Shown: one piece after another, positions 46,970 through 59,035 of the stretch | How positions within the stretch are numbered: position 1 is the stretch's first letter | Layout of the letters: every line of letters starts with the position of its first letter | Origin: Cacajao melanocephalus | Lineage: Eukaryota > Chordata > Mammalia > Primates > Pitheciidae | Reading direction: 5' to 3' | DNA: 64,000 nt | NCBI GenBank assembly: GCA_963573385.1 | Contig: CAUYLG010041567.1 | Coordinates: forward strand, 47,753-111,752 | Position numbers and translations under genes: made by a program | The notes under the pieces: generated by a model | What the model saw: only the letters and a program-made list of their open reading frames with translations | Databases searched by the model: none | What the model was told of the DNA's origin: nothing

Positions 46970-47230
46970 ACCTGTGAATCTTTTTCCAGCCTCAAAGCCT
47001 TTGCACATGCTGTCCCCTGTGCCTGGAAAATTCTCTCCCTCTCTTTCACATACACAAACATATTATCCTGTCATTTCCTACTCATCCTTCAGACTTCAGG
47101 TCAGACCTTACTTTCTCCCTGTGAAGTACTCTCCTCAGCCATCTACCCCATCTCCCAGGCTCCAGCGGCTGCTGTTGCTGTTATCCGTCCATGTGATTAG
47201 ATGTTTATGATCTCTCTTCCCTGACACACT
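46970..47230 (+). repeat. L2 LINE, sense
   Basis: 'agcctttgcacatgctgtcc', 'ctgtgcctggaaaattctct', 'actcatccttcagacttcag' and 'gtgaagtactctcctcagcc' in sense L2 order. Confidence 0.85.
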
Positions 47231-47929
47231 GGCTGGGGCCTATCACAGAACAGGGCCTGAGGAAGCATTGGCTGGATGGCTGCTTGGGGCACAGTCATAC
47301 ACCTCTGTCCTGTCGGGGTGTGAGCTGCAGGGAGTGTCCAGGAGCCCTTGGAAATGTTGCCCCCTTCCCTACTCCTGAAACAGACTCCATGGTCCCAGTC
47401 TTCCCCAAGACGTGACGCCAGTCATTAAGTGGCTTCTGCAGTGAGCCATGGCTGCGTGGGCTCTGGTGCGTGTGTGTACACGTGGCCCTGGGTACATGCA
47501 CGTGTGCACACAGGCCTCCATGAGTAATTCCAGCGGTGCTTCCACACGCTGTCGCCATGGAGAGGCCGCCCCCGCCCACCCAGCCCCAGGTGGCTGCCTC
47601 TGCCACCCTTTCCGGTCCCTCTCCCAGCCTCTCCATGACCCAGATTCGACCTGCCTTGCCTCCCACATTCACAGGCTCTGGCTTCTGGAAGCTCAGGGTT
47701 CAGAGGCCTCTCCCTGAGACACACCTCCCATTCAGGATGGGCTCCAGGTTCCAGCAGCGCTTGTGGAGCCCATGTGGAAAGAGTGGGCCCTGGCATGCCT
47801 CTGCCTGGGTGGGCACCTGGCTCCTCCACCCAGATTGTGCAACCTGGGGATAAGAATGCCTCACTAGGAGATTCAGAGGTTCTGCGGTGGCCCTCCAGGA
47901 CCCTCCCTAGAGCTGCCCCTCCTCTTACA
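47231..47929. other. Unique GC-rich sequence
   Basis: CpGs are locally denser at 47540-47620 but far below island level. Also has an alternating purine-pyrimidine stretch 'gtgcgtgtgtgtacacgtgg' (47466). A long minus-strand frame here is treated under rejected items. Confidence 0.4.
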
Positions 47930-48345
47930 GCCTCGCCTCCCCGTCGTTCTCTCTGCTCCAGCCACACCAGCCTCCTTGCACCAGTCCCTTCCCCAGCTGC
48001 ACACCCTGCTACACTCACCGTTCCTCTACCAGGAATGCCCTTTCCTCCAGGCATCCGCAAGACCCACCCCTCACCTCTGCCCAAATACTGCTTTTGCAGA
48101 AAGACTTTCCCGACCCCATCACACTGCATTCTTCTTTATCTGCTCTAATTGGCTTCCAAGAAGATATTGTTGCCTGACATTACATTATATATTCATTTAT
48201 CTGTTACTTGTCTCCCCAGCTAGAATGTAGACTCTGTGAGGGCAAGGACTTAGTCTTCTTTGCTGCCATATCCCAGAGCCTTGAGTGCCTGACACGTAGT
48301 AGGAGCTCAATATCTAAATATGTGTTCAATGAATAAGTGAACCTA
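47930..48345 (+). repeat. L2 LINE, complete 3' end
   Basis: 'ctgctccagccacaccagcc', 'ctaccaggaatgccctttcc', 'ctagaatgtagactctgtga', 'gggcaaggacttagtcttct', 'gtagtaggagctcaatatct' and 'gttcaatgaataagtga'. The most complete L2 terminus in the window. Confidence 0.9.
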
Positions 48346-48408
48346 AAACACTTAGCCCAGAGCCCAGCCCTCAGTGGTCAGCAATGTAGCTAGCACAGTC
48401 AGCACTGC

Positions 48409-48792
<384 letters not shown>

Positions 48793-48819
48793 TGATCATT
48801 TGTGGCCCTCATGATGAAT

Positions 48820-48950
48820 TCCATGAGACAGATACAGTTATTACTAGTCCCATTTTCTGGTTAAGGGCATGAGGCTTCAAGAAGTCCCAGAGGTCCCTGA
48901 GACTGGCTGGGCTGATGAGATTGAAGCCCAGGCCTGCCTGGTCCCTGCCT
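48820..48950 (-). repeat. MIR fragment
   Basis: 'tactagtcccattttctggt', 'ttaagggcatgaggcttcaa' and 'gattgaagcccaggcctgcc' are antisense MIR. Confidence 0.6.
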
Positions 48951-49251
48951 ACAAGCCCACATCAGCTCTAAGGAGCCCACCTGCAAACACAGCAATATTG
49001 GGAATCCCACTGAAATAGCATCATGGCAGTGGGGACTCCAGCCCACTGAGGAGAGAAGCACCACCTCCAGAAAGGCTGGAGCCCCAAGGTCTAGTCTGAG
49101 GTGGACATCCTTCTTACAGGGTGACCTTGAGCCAGCGTCTGCCTCTCAGCACCACAGAAGTATAGTGAGTGGGGTTACTCAACTGGCTTGAGACCTCTCC
49201 GATATTTCCACATCTAAGAGGATGATCATCTCAACCTCCTCACCCAGAACC

Positions 49252-49254
<3 letters not shown>
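48951..49254. other. Unique sequence
   Basis: Nothing recognised. Confidence 0.3.

Positions 49255-49295
<41 letters not shown>
49255..49295. repeat. (CA)n microsatellite
   Basis: About 20 uninterrupted CA units. Likely length-polymorphic by general rule for such tracts. Confidence 0.95.
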
Positions 49296-49296
<1 letters not shown>

Positions 49297-49374
49297 ATGA
49301 GGAATAGATGAAAGTTTTGACCTTCCTCTGGGGTGATTCCAGGGCCCTATTTAAGACTTCGCACCCTGAAGGCA

Positions 49375-49470
49375 GCATCACTTAGCCTCAGTTTTTCCAT
49401 CCATAAAACAGGGACCATAACGAGCCCTGCCTCCCCTCTCAGGGCAGTTGTATTCAAATGATTCAGAAGA
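49375..49470 (+). repeat. MIR fragment
   Basis: 'tagcctcagtttttccatcc' and 'ctcagggcagttgtattcaa' are sense MIR. Confidence 0.65.
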
Positions 49471-49604
49471 AGGAGAGTGATTTTTGAGAGCTGGGCCCTG
49501 TCAAAGAGTGACAACCCATTCTGGAACAGGAAGTTGACCTGTGCCCCAGGGAGGAGTTTCTGGGAAGAAAAACCTTGAGGCACCCAAAGTTGCAGAGGAA
49601 GAAC

Positions 49605-49690
49605 CATCTTTATTCCCATATTCCAGGCAAGTAAACTGAGGCTTAGATTTGGGACATGATATCTGTAAATGGTACGGAGCTGGTAACAAA
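49605..49690 (-). repeat. MIR fragment
   Basis: 'tattccaggcaagtaaactg' then 'ggtacggagctggtaac' is antisense MIR. Confidence 0.55.
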
Positions 49691-50103
49691 AACATCAGTG
49701 GGGAAGAAAGTCCCTAAGGGGAAGGGCGAGTTCCCTTAACAGACATGCCTGACATTGTAAGTTTCCCTGAGGCAGCCCCGTACTCCCTTGCTATAAGGGA
49801 TAAGGATCAGTACATGTGGACTTCCCTGAGAGCTTGTTAGAAAATGTAGGTTCTGGGGTCTCCATTTAGACTCAGGGTGAGTCCTAATTCAGGGGTTCTG
49901 GGAACCCAACTTGAGAAACACTGACATAGAAACAAAGTGGTAAGAAACCGAAACTATTGTATCCAGAGCATGCTTTCAACTGACATTCACTAATAGCCCT
50001 CCCGTGTCACACCCTGGCCAGCCTGCATTGAGGACCCAGATGTATCCCCGCAGTGCCATACGGGAGAAATATGTGGAAATTGGCAAGCATTCCACCCTTT
50101 TAC
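49691..50103. other. Unique sequence
   Basis: Near 49800-49920 'cttccctgagagcttgttag' and 'gagaaacactgacatag' may be an ancient DNA-transposon remnant, unassigned. Confidence 0.3.
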
Positions 50104-50204
50104 CTTCTTTGGATTTATTCTGGTATTTCTTTTCTAACTTTTGGAGTTAGACATTTATCATGTTACTTTTCAGTTTGTTTTTTTCTTTTCCTTTTCTAAT
50201 ATAA

Positions 50205-50595
<391 letters not shown>

Positions 50596-50779
50596 TATCA
50601 TTCATTTCTAAGTCTTTTCTCATTTCCCTTTTGGTTTCTTCCTCAGCCCATGAGTTATTTAGAAATAGGTGTTTTTTAAATTTCAAACATATGGGTAATT
50701 TTCAGTTATCTTTTGTTACTGTGTTGTTTCTTTGGTATTTGCTGAGATTTGCTTTGTAGCTGAAAACTTGACCAATTAG

Positions 50780-51125
<346 letters not shown>

Positions 51126-51224
51126 CTAACTGTTGGGTTCAAAATTTTCTCTGTTCTTGATGTTCAGTGGCAATTCTGGTGTGTTAGAGAGAACCAAGGG
51201 CTGTGGGAGCCAAAAGGAGATTCC

Positions 51225-51470
51225 TGATCCAGTCTGTGCATCTCAGGGAAGGCCTCCTGGAGGAGATACTACTTAAAGATGTAAGTGTTAGGCTAGAAGG
51301 CAAGATGGGAAAAGCATTCCACCCAGAGGGAACAGCGTGGGCAAAGGCATGAATGAAGGTACGGAGTAACTCTTGGCAAAAGTGGAAATACTGATAAAAT
51401 TTGCTAGGGATCATGGTGAGGTAAGATCAGTCTGGTGGAGGTGGTGTGGTCAAAGGAGTGATGTTATTAG
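51225..51470 (-). repeat. L2 LINE fragment
   Basis: 'gaaggcctcctggaggagat', 'agcattccacccagagggaa' and 'gcgtgggcaaaggcatgaat' are antisense L2. Confidence 0.75.
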
Positions 51471-51534
51471 AGAAGATATTACTAACACAGCCATAGAGAA
51501 GAGCACATCAGGTGGCAGGAGCTGTGGGAGCAAT

Positions 51535-51800
51535 AATACCAGCTAGGATCCATTAAACTCTTATTGCTTGCTAGACACTGTGCTAAATGTTCTATGTGAT
51601 TGCCTCATTTAACCCCCTTTAACAGCTCTGTGAGATAGATACCATTATCTCCATTTATAGATGAGGAAATGGAAACCAGAGAGGTTAAGTAGCTTGCCCC
51701 AGGTCACACAGCTCCAAGTGGTGGAGTCAGGATTTGAAGTCAGCCAGATACAGTCTGACTCTAGCTCCCACATTCTCAGCCACTATGCTGTGGTTCCTGG
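51535..51800 (-). repeat. MIR SINE, essentially complete
   Basis: 'tagacactgtgctaaatgtt', 'tttatagatgaggaaatgga', 'ccccaggtcacacagctcca', 'tcaggatttgaagtcagcca', 'agccactatgctgtggttcc' in antisense order. Confidence 0.9.
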
Positions 51801-51891
51801 GTATGATGGGAGTTTCTGGGAAATAACGTGTGGCTGGCTGTGACTGGAGCTTAGATTACCTGAGACAGAGCAAGGCTAAAAAGCACAGGCT

Positions 51892-52204
51892 GGCCGGGTG
51901 CAGTGACTCACGCTTGTAAGCACTTTGGGAGGCCAAGGTGGGTGGATCACTTGAGGTCAGGAGTTCAAGACCATTTCTGGGCAACAAGGCAAAACCCCAT
52001 GTCTACCGAAAGTACGAAAATTAGCTGGGCATGGTGGTGCACATCTGTAATCCCAACTACTTGGGCGGCTGACGCACGAGAATTGCTTGAACTCAGGAGG
52101 TGGAGGTTACAGTGAGCCAAGAGGTTACTGGAGGTTGCACTCCAGCCTGGGCAACAGAGTGAGACTCTGTCTCAAAAAACAAAAACAAACAACAACAAAA
52201 ACCA
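51892..52204 (+). repeat. Alu SINE with perfect 15-bp TSD
   Basis: Dimer 'ggccgggtgcagtgactcac' to an A/C-rich tail. 'taaaaagcacaggct' occurs at 51877-51891 and 52205-52219. Part of each arm is deleted. Confidence 0.95.
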
Positions 52205-52219
52205 TAAAAAGCACAGGCT

Positions 52220-52430
52220 AGACAAGATGAGGGCTTTACATTCAAGAGAATTGGGATCCAGTCCTGACTACTTCCTAGCTCTGTGACCTTGGGCAAGTCA
52301 CTTCCACCTGAAGAACCTTGGTTTTCTTATCTATAAAATGAGATGGATACTCTTGCTCTGCCTGCCTCACAGTCTGTGTAAGCACTATATAAGATCATGC
52401 CTGCTTTGTAGTCTCTGAAGTGCTCTGCCT
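52220..52430 (+). repeat. MIR SINE
   Basis: 'ctagctctgtgaccttgggc', 'cttggttttcttatctataa' and 'agcactatataagatcatgc' in sense order. The Alu above may have landed in its 5' end. Confidence 0.8.
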
Positions 52431-53575
52431 GTGTCTGTCATTGTTGGACAAACCCAGAGAGAGCTGGGAATGGCCAGCCAAGGGAGCAGTGCTGCCTGCT
52501 GCCAGCACTGGGGAGCTATGGGTAGGCCTTGAGCTGGGGAGGAGCAGGGAAGCCTGGAGCCTTTGAAAGTGAAGCTAAAGAATCTCACAGACCTTCAGTT
52601 AGCGCTGTCAAATTCTATAAATATTTGTTAGAGTTGAATGAGTTTGAACTCTGAGCCAAGTTTCAGCTCCTGAGCAAATTCCAGTGGGTTGCATAGAGTG
52701 CAGATATGAGGATTCTAGGCCTTATCCCTTGTGTGAAAAAGTGAGGTTTCCGTTAGTTATGTCTGCCACAGGTACAGGAAATACAGCTGGTGGTGAGCTC
52801 TGGATTTGCCAGTCAAACTGAGGCTCTCAAGGGCACAGCAGCACCTCCCAGGGGCTATTTTTGTTACCACAGTAACTGGGCAGAGACTACTAGTGTCTAG
52901 AGGGCAGGAAACTGGTAACATTCAGGCCAAACTTTCACAATGAAGAATTGTCCCAGCTGCGTTCCATGTGACTTTCAAATGTCCTGCCAGCCATTCCTGT
53001 AGGCAAAAATAACCAAACTGAAACAAACAAAAAAAACCTGTTTGTAACGCCCTGAGCCTGGACACTCACTATATTTTATACACAAGGATGAAGTATTTTT
53101 TTTTACCCAGTTTTAATATACCAGGAATGTAACTTGTCATGAGTGCCAAAGAAAGGATGTGCTTCTTCTGTTGGTTCAGAATTTTACCAAGAGTTGGTCA
53201 CCATTTTAGAAGGATCACCCCCTCTAGCTTGTGGTACGAGTGATATTTGAGCAGCTGATTCAACAGCACATCTTTCTCTGTCTGCATTTGTAACTGTCAC
53301 GGATTCTGCATGTAGGTGCTGGCATCTGATTCCTTCATTATGCCTTCTTGACGAGTTGTGTCCCAGCATTTGTGCTTTATAATACGAGTCGTATTACAAA
53401 TTACTTTCCTTTCACTTCTCCTTTATATTTCAGTTAGGGCATTGTATGTTTTTAAATTATGTGTGTCGGTAGGTAATATGATCTATGAATTTTATTTCAG
53501 GAGAATAAAAGGGGACACTACAAAATATTTCCTATAAAAATGGCATTTGGGGTCTGAGGGGGTTGGGTAGGGGTA
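52431..53575. other. Unique sequence, 1.1 kb
   Basis: AT-rich and non-repetitive. Motifs include 'gggctatttttgttaccaca' (MEF2-like, near 52853), 'cccagctgcgttccatgtga' (E-box plus TEAD-like, near 52953) and a 17-bp palindrome at 53380. Candidate regulatory DNA only. Confidence 0.35.
53380..53396. other. 17-bp palindrome with two CpGs
   Basis: 'taatacga-g-tcgtatta' is a perfect inverted repeat of 8-bp arms around one base. No transposon terminus or known site is matched. Confidence 0.8.
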
Positions 53576-53579
53576 GGAA

Positions 53580-53700
53580 CATTACAGCCTAACTCCTTCC
53601 TTTCTGATGGGGAAACTGAGGCTGGGGGCGAGGAAAAGGCTTGCCTTAGTTTGTATGGAAAGTAGGAGGCAGAACTTGAAACGTACACTTCAGGAAGATC
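53580..53700 (-). repeat. MIR fragment
   Basis: 'ctgatggggaaactgaggct' and 'ggaggcagaacttgaaacgt' are antisense MIR. Confidence 0.6.
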
Positions 53701-54119
53701 TGTCGCATTCTGGAGTGGGGAAAGTCTGGGGGCAGGAGACCAATGACGTGCCTGGTGCAGGAGAATGGGAGTGAGAGGAGTGGGTGACTGTGGCAATGGC
53801 GATGAAAAACAGGTACGGAGTTTTGAGATGTTTTGAAAGCCACCAGGCAGCTGTCATTGGGCACTGGGGGACCCAGGGTGAGGTTAATGGGAGGTGAGGG
53901 GGAATATGCTTTCTTGAGGAATTCCTCCCTTTGCCAGAAGAACTGGCTTTCTGTGGCTGGGAACCTCAGAGGAAATCAGGCATCCCACAGAGAGGCCAGT
54001 CAGACTTCTCCTGCCACCCTCCCCAACCCCCTAGCAACCAGAAACCCAACCTGGCCCCGGCCAATCGGGCAGCCTGAGGCCAAAACAGCACCCACCCAAT
54101 CCTGGGTGGCAGAGGCTGC
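53701..54119. other. Unique sequence
   Basis: No repeat recognised. A plus-strand frame stays open over about 98 codons without domain similarity. Confidence 0.35.
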
Positions 54120-54310
54120 TGCTCCCTAAGAAAATGATGTGTCTGTTCCGAGAAACCAAATATCCTACAATGAATCCAATTAGATTTCATAGGCACATGA
54201 AAACACGATCCATCTTAAATGTCCTCTGCAAACCTCCAGCCACAGATAAATATTTTATTCCATTCCAAGCAGTCCCGGGCAGAATATCAATTAGCATCCA
54301 GCTGCCTCCC
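54120..54310. promoter_or_regulatory. Candidate conserved noncoding block
   Basis: AT-rich, non-repetitive, with 'atccaattagatttcatagg', 'cagataaatattttattcca' and 'atatcaattagcatccagct' (homeodomain, GATA/forkhead and E-box-like cores). Sharp contrast with GC-rich flanks. Inference only. Confidence 0.3.
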
Positions 54311-54519
54311 TGGCGGGTCCAGACAGTCCTGGCTGAGGAGGGGGCTCTAAGCTGAGAGGCAAGCCCTCAGCCTCTGCCGCATGCTGCTGCTTAACCCTGG
54401 TGTCACCCCAGGCAGGTCTCTTTTCCCTCCCAGGCTGTGTGGTCTCACTTGCAGAATGGGTTTGCAACATCATCCATCCTGCTTCTCCCACAATGTCCTA
54501 GTGCTGAGCAAGGAAGTTC
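54311..54519. other. Unique sequence
   Basis: Nothing recognised. Confidence 0.3.
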
Positions 54520-54945
54520 ATGTTCATTCATCCGACAGAGAGTCCCTGAGCAGCTGCTGGGCGCCAGCATCATGGTTAGTGCTGGGGACACAGCCTTGAA
54601 TAAGACAGGTCAGTCTCTCCCCCCTGGCAGAGCTCACAATCTGGGAAGAGGGCGGCAGAAATAAGCATGTAAATGAAGACTGCATTTGACAGAGATGAGT
54701 TTTACAAAACACACAGTTAGGCTGCTGTGATAGAGAAAAACAGGGAGCACCCATTGTAGACTGAAGGATCAGGGAAGGCCTCCCTGAGGTGGTGACATCT
54801 GTGCCAAGATCTGAATTGGGAAAAGTAATCTAGAAAGAGGTACAGCCAGTATGAAGGCCCTGAGGCAGGAAAGTGCTTTGTGAGCTGAAGGATTAGGAAA
54901 ACCAGTGTGGCTGGAGCCGAGTGAATGACTGGGAGAGAGGCAGGG
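54520..54945 (-). repeat. L2 LINE 3' region
   Basis: 'gttcattcatccgacagaga', 'tggttagtgctggggacaca', 'aaggcctccctgaggtggtg', 'gaaggccctgaggcaggaaa' and 'accagtgtggctggagccga' in antisense order. Confidence 0.85.
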
Positions 54946-55169
54946 CCAGTGTCTGGGGGGTCGATTCATGCTACATCTCTGTTCAGTAGATGAATTGTGA
55001 AACCATTCACAAGTGTAAATGAGCAGGTCCAGGAAGACACATGTCATGCCAGTGGGAGGGCCACCAAGTCAGTGCAAATGCAAACCTGGGCCCAGGTTCC
55101 TTGCGAGGTCTCTACTGATGGAAATAGGCTGACAAAAAGGAACTGCCCATACTCAGGATATCCCTCGAC
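54946..55169. other. Unique sequence
   Basis: Nothing recognised. Confidence 0.3.
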
Positions 55170-55714
<545 letters not shown>

Positions 55715-55716
55715 TC

Positions 55717-56020
55717 AGGCTGGGTGCAATGGCTCATGCCTGTAACCCCAGCACTTTGGGAGGTCAAGATGGGAGGATAGCTTGAACCCAGGAGTTCAAG
55801 ACCAGCCCGGGCAACACAGTGAGACCCTGTCTGTACAAAATATTTAAAAATTAGCTGGGCATGGTAGTGCATACCAGTAGTCCCAGCTACTTAGGAGGCT
55901 GAGGCAGGAGGATTGCTGGAGCCCAGGAATTTCAAGCTTCAGTGAGCTATGATCACAAACTCCAGCCTGGGTTAGAGAAAGAGCAAGACCCTGTCCCTAA
56001 AAAAATTTTTTTTAAATAAA
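55717..56020 (+). repeat. Alu SINE (J-like)
   Basis: Full dimer 'caggctgggtgcaatggctc' to 'gaccctgtccctaaaaaaat'. Same strand as the Alu 46 bp upstream. Confidence 0.93.
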
Positions 56021-56029
56021 TACAGTAAT

Positions 56030-56200
56030 TTATTTATCCTCCTAGTCACCCTCTGTTACTACTACCTTTATCTTAACAGTGGCTCAGAGAGGGGAAGCAA
56101 CATACTCAAAGTTCACACAGATAGTGGAGGAATTGGAATTTTAGCCTGGGTCTGCTGGCTCCTGTAACTGGTATTACTTCCTCTTTGCCACTCAGGTCTG
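56030..56200 (-). repeat. MIR fragment
   Basis: 'gctcagagaggggaagcaac', 'caaagttcacacagatagtg' and 'ttggaattttagcctgggtc' are antisense MIR. Confidence 0.7.
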
Positions 56201-56342
56201 TGATAATCTAGAACAATGCTTAAAGAGAGCACAGAGTGGGTAGAAACCTGGAGCCTTGTCCTCTGAGAAAAGAGGACAGAAAAAGGGGTGGATTTGCCCA
56301 GGGCTGTATAGCTGGCAGAAGAGGAGACAGCCAGAGGGGATA

Positions 56343-56520
56343 TGTCTTAGTCCATTTTGTGCTGCTGTAACAGAATACCACAGGCTGGGTAATGTACAAT
56401 GAACAGAAATGATTTGGCTCACAGTTCTGGAGGCTGGGAAGTCCAAGATTGAGGTGCTGGCATCTGGCAAGGGCCTTCTTGCTATGTCATAACATGGTGG
56501 AAGGCATCACATGACCGAAG

Positions 56521-56558
<38 letters not shown>

Positions 56559-56713
56559 GGAAAGAGGAGGTGAACCCACTCCTGCAATATCATTTACGAG
56601 GCAGAGCCTTCATGACTTAAACACGTCTTAAAAGTCCCACCTCCCAAGACTGTCACAATGGCAATTAAATTTCAACATGAATTTTAGAGAGGACAAACAT
56701 TCAAACCATAGCG
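56343..56713 (-). repeat. MaLR-type LTR (MLT1/MST), solo
   Basis: Antisense solo LTR: 'gtcttagtccattttgtgct', 'cacagttctggaggctggga', 'taacatggtggaaggcatca', 'aaagtcccacctcccaagac' and 'acaaacattcaaaccatagc'. No internal viral genes are present. Confidence 0.75.
56524..56552. repeat. (GA)n microsatellite inside the LTR
   Basis: About 14 GA units grown from the purine-rich stretch normally present in this LTR type. Confidence 0.92.
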
Positions 56714-56920
56714 GGAGGCAATCCCTGCATGGCCGGCCAAGGGCAAAGGGAGCTTGTGTTACCTGTAATCCCACAGGGCAAAGCTGGGGCCAAAGAAGAA
56801 ACCTCAAGGAGACAGATAGTCTGAGCTGCCCAGTGATAGAACAGACTGCTTTGTGAGGTACTGATTTGCCCATCTTTGGAGGTATACAAGCAAACGCAAC
56901 ATGTTTCCAGAGGATATTTG
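56714..56920. other. Unique sequence between two LTRs
   Basis: Nothing recognised. Confidence 0.3.
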
Positions 56921-57425
56921 TATTGCTCATCTATTGGTACAAAACAACTTTAGCAGCCTAAAAAAAACACTAAACACATGTTATCACACAGTTTCTGTGG
57001 GTCAAGAATTTAGGAGCAGCTTAGCTAAGTGGTTCTGGCTCAGGGATCTCTTATTAGGCTGCAGTCAGGATGTCAGCCAGGGCTGCAGCCATCTGAAGGC
57101 TTGAATGGGGCTGGAAGATTTGCTTCCAAGCTCACTTATAGGGCTGATGGCAGGAGGCCATGTGGGCCACTCCATAGGGCTGCTTGAGTGCCTTCATAAC
57201 ACAGTAGCTGTCTTCTCCCACAGCAAGAGATCCAAAACAGCAAGTTGGAAACTGCAGTATCTTTTATAATCTAGCTCTGAAAGTCACATACTATCATTTC
57301 CACAATATCCTGTTAGTTACACTGGTCAATGCTAGTCAGTATGGGAGGGGACTGACTATTCCAGGCTGTGAATACCAGGAGACAAGACTCATCAGGGGAC
57401 ACCTTGGAGGCTGGTTATCACAAAT
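56921..57425 (-). repeat. MaLR/ERVL-like LTR (MLT1-type)
   Basis: 'atcacacagtttctgtgggt', 'agctaagtggttctggctca', 'gtcagccagggctgcagcca', 'ggccactccatagggctgct' and a terminal 'ccttggaggctggttatcac'. Recognised as an old LTR; exact family uncertain. Confidence 0.55.
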
Positions 57426-57441
57426 TGGGCTATGAAATCTT

Positions 57442-57748
57442 GTGGTTTTTTGTTTGCTTGTTTGTTTTTTGAGATAGAGTCTCGCTCTGTCACCCAGACT
57501 GGAGTGCAGTAGCGCAATCTTGGCTCACTGCAACCTCTGCAGTGAACCTCACGGGTTTAAGCGAATCTCCTGCCTCAGCCTCCTGAGTAGCTGGGACTAC
57601 CAGCACCCGCCACCATGCCCAGCTAATTTTTGCATTTTTAATAGAGACAGGGTTTCACCATATTGGCCAGGCTGGCCTCTTGTGATCCACCCACCTCGGC
57701 CTCCCAAAGTGCTAGGATTACAGGTGTGAGCCACTGCGCCCAGCTGGA
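57442..57748 (-). repeat. Alu SINE with TSD
   Basis: Antisense dimer 'gagatagagtctcgctctgt' to 'gccactgcgcccagctgg'. 'ctatgaaatctt' at 57430-57441 and 57749-57760. It lacks ~20 bp near 'ctggcctcttgtgatcc'. Confidence 0.95.
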
Positions 57749-57779
57749 CTATGAAATCTTAACTACCTTCTAGTGTCAG

Positions 57780-57860
57780 GTGTCCCCTCTAAACCTCAGT
57801 TTCCCCATCTGTACAATGGAGGTTGGATTTGGTGATTCCTAAGAGTTCCTGTAGGTCTAT
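57780..57860 (+). repeat. MIR fragment
   Basis: 'ctaaacctcagtttccccat' and 'aatggaggttggatttggtg' are sense MIR. Confidence 0.65.
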
Positions 57861-58109
57861 GGTAGGGTGAACTCAGAGTCAGTGTGTCAGGCCAGCTGCA
57901 GAGCCCCAGGTGGTGGAACTCAGGGGCAGGGCATGCCAGAGGGGGATGTAGAGGCCTTTGTGGTTACCCCCAAAGTCCCCAAGAGGCACCGATGCAGGCT
58001 GCAGGCTCTTCCTCTGGAAGGTACCATCCCCAGGCACCAGACCACCTCATTGTAAAGGAGGCGTTTCAAGCAGATAGGCTGAGACTGGCACATCCCTCAA
58101 CTCCTGAAA
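57861..58109. other. Unique sequence
   Basis: Nothing recognised. Confidence 0.3.
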
Positions 58110-58362
58110 AATCCCACGTAGATCAGATCCTATTTCATCCATCTCCCCTTCCAGCAAGCTTTTTCTGAAAGCTCCTCTACGAGAGACCGTGTATGAGGGG
58201 GTGGAGTGGAATGGGGGGAGCAGAGAGGACGGGCATGCATAGATGGTATTCCCGTGTGTGACGTCAGTCCTCCCCACGAGACAGATCTCTTAGTGAGCAC
58301 TGGCCTATCCCATAGGAGATGTTTACAAATATCTGTTGGATGGATGAATGAATGAATGAAGC
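58110..58362 (+). repeat. L2 LINE 3' end (sense)
   Basis: Ends 'acaaatatctgttggatgga' plus tandem 'tgaa'. The upstream 'caagctttttctgaaagctc' fits L2. The middle is poorly conserved. Confidence 0.5.
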
Positions 58363-58454
58363 AGAGACAAAAATGAGTAAGCTGCCATTGCAGCTTGTGC
58401 ACAGCCCACCAGTCCCTTAGGGACCCTCATTCCAGCTCAGAGTACAGATGATCT

Positions 58455-58785
58455 AGCAGCCTCTGCACAGTTCAGGGCCTCCTGGAGGGAGGTAGCTATG
58501 GTTGAGAGGGTAGTTAAGGAGTAGGTCAGGGAGGGCCGGGAGGGCCTCTGGAGGAGGTGGTGTGTGCGCTGGGCCTTGCTGCAGACCTAGGGGAGGAGAA
58601 GGCCAATCAAGGCAGAGGGGACGCACAACCAGCCTGGAGGCAGTGTGTCCTGGGAATGGTAAATGGCGTGGACTGGAGATGCTGAAGTGGGGGTGGGGGG
58701 GGCAGGTTGCCAAAGGCCTTGAATACCAGGGATGCAGGGCAGCCAGGGGAGGCCCTTTAGTCAAGGAAGAGGAGATTGGCGTCAG
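58455..58785 (-). repeat. L2 fragment, duplication copy 1
   Basis: 'agggcctctggaggaggtgg', 'gttgccaaaggccttgaata' and 'gaggccctttagtcaaggaa' are antisense L2-like. The block from about 58495 to 58848 is paralogous to 60868-61211. Confidence 0.65.
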
Positions 58786-58789
58786 GAAG

Positions 58790-59035
58790 ATGTGGATAGT
58801 GGTTAAAAGTATGGACTCTGGACTTAGACGGCCTGGGTTCAAATCCCATCTCCATGACCTTGGGCAAGTTACTTATTCTCAGTATCTCAGTTTCCTCATC
58901 AGCAAAATGGAGATGCTGATAGCAGCCAACTGTCTCAAGGGGCTGTTGGGGGTGAAAGTGAGTTAACAGACGTAAGGTGCTTAGAACAGAGTCTGATACA
59001 TCATGAGGCAGTGTAAGTGTTAGTTATTCTAAGTA
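58790..59035 (+). repeat. MIR SINE, complete, duplication copy 1
   Basis: 'gatagtggttaaaagtatgg', 'ggcctgggttcaaatcccat', 'tgaccttgggcaagttactt', 'tcagtttcctcatcagcaaa', 'taaggtgcttagaacagagt'. Its first ~55 bp belongs to the duplicated block. Confidence 0.9.

Noticed and set aside
47540..47620. Possible CpG island
   Set aside because: CpGs are only locally raised over ~80 bp and far below island length and density. No promoter motif accompanies them.
47425..48129. Longest open frame (234 codons, minus strand)
   Set aside because: It overlaps the sense L2 at 47930-48345 on the opposite strand and is otherwise low-complexity Gly/Arg-rich from GC-rich DNA. No domain, no splice logic, and overlapping frames are open too.
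53380..53388. Phage RNA-polymerase promoter-like start 'taatacga'
   Set aside because: Only the first eight bases agree, then it diverges. Explained by the palindrome.
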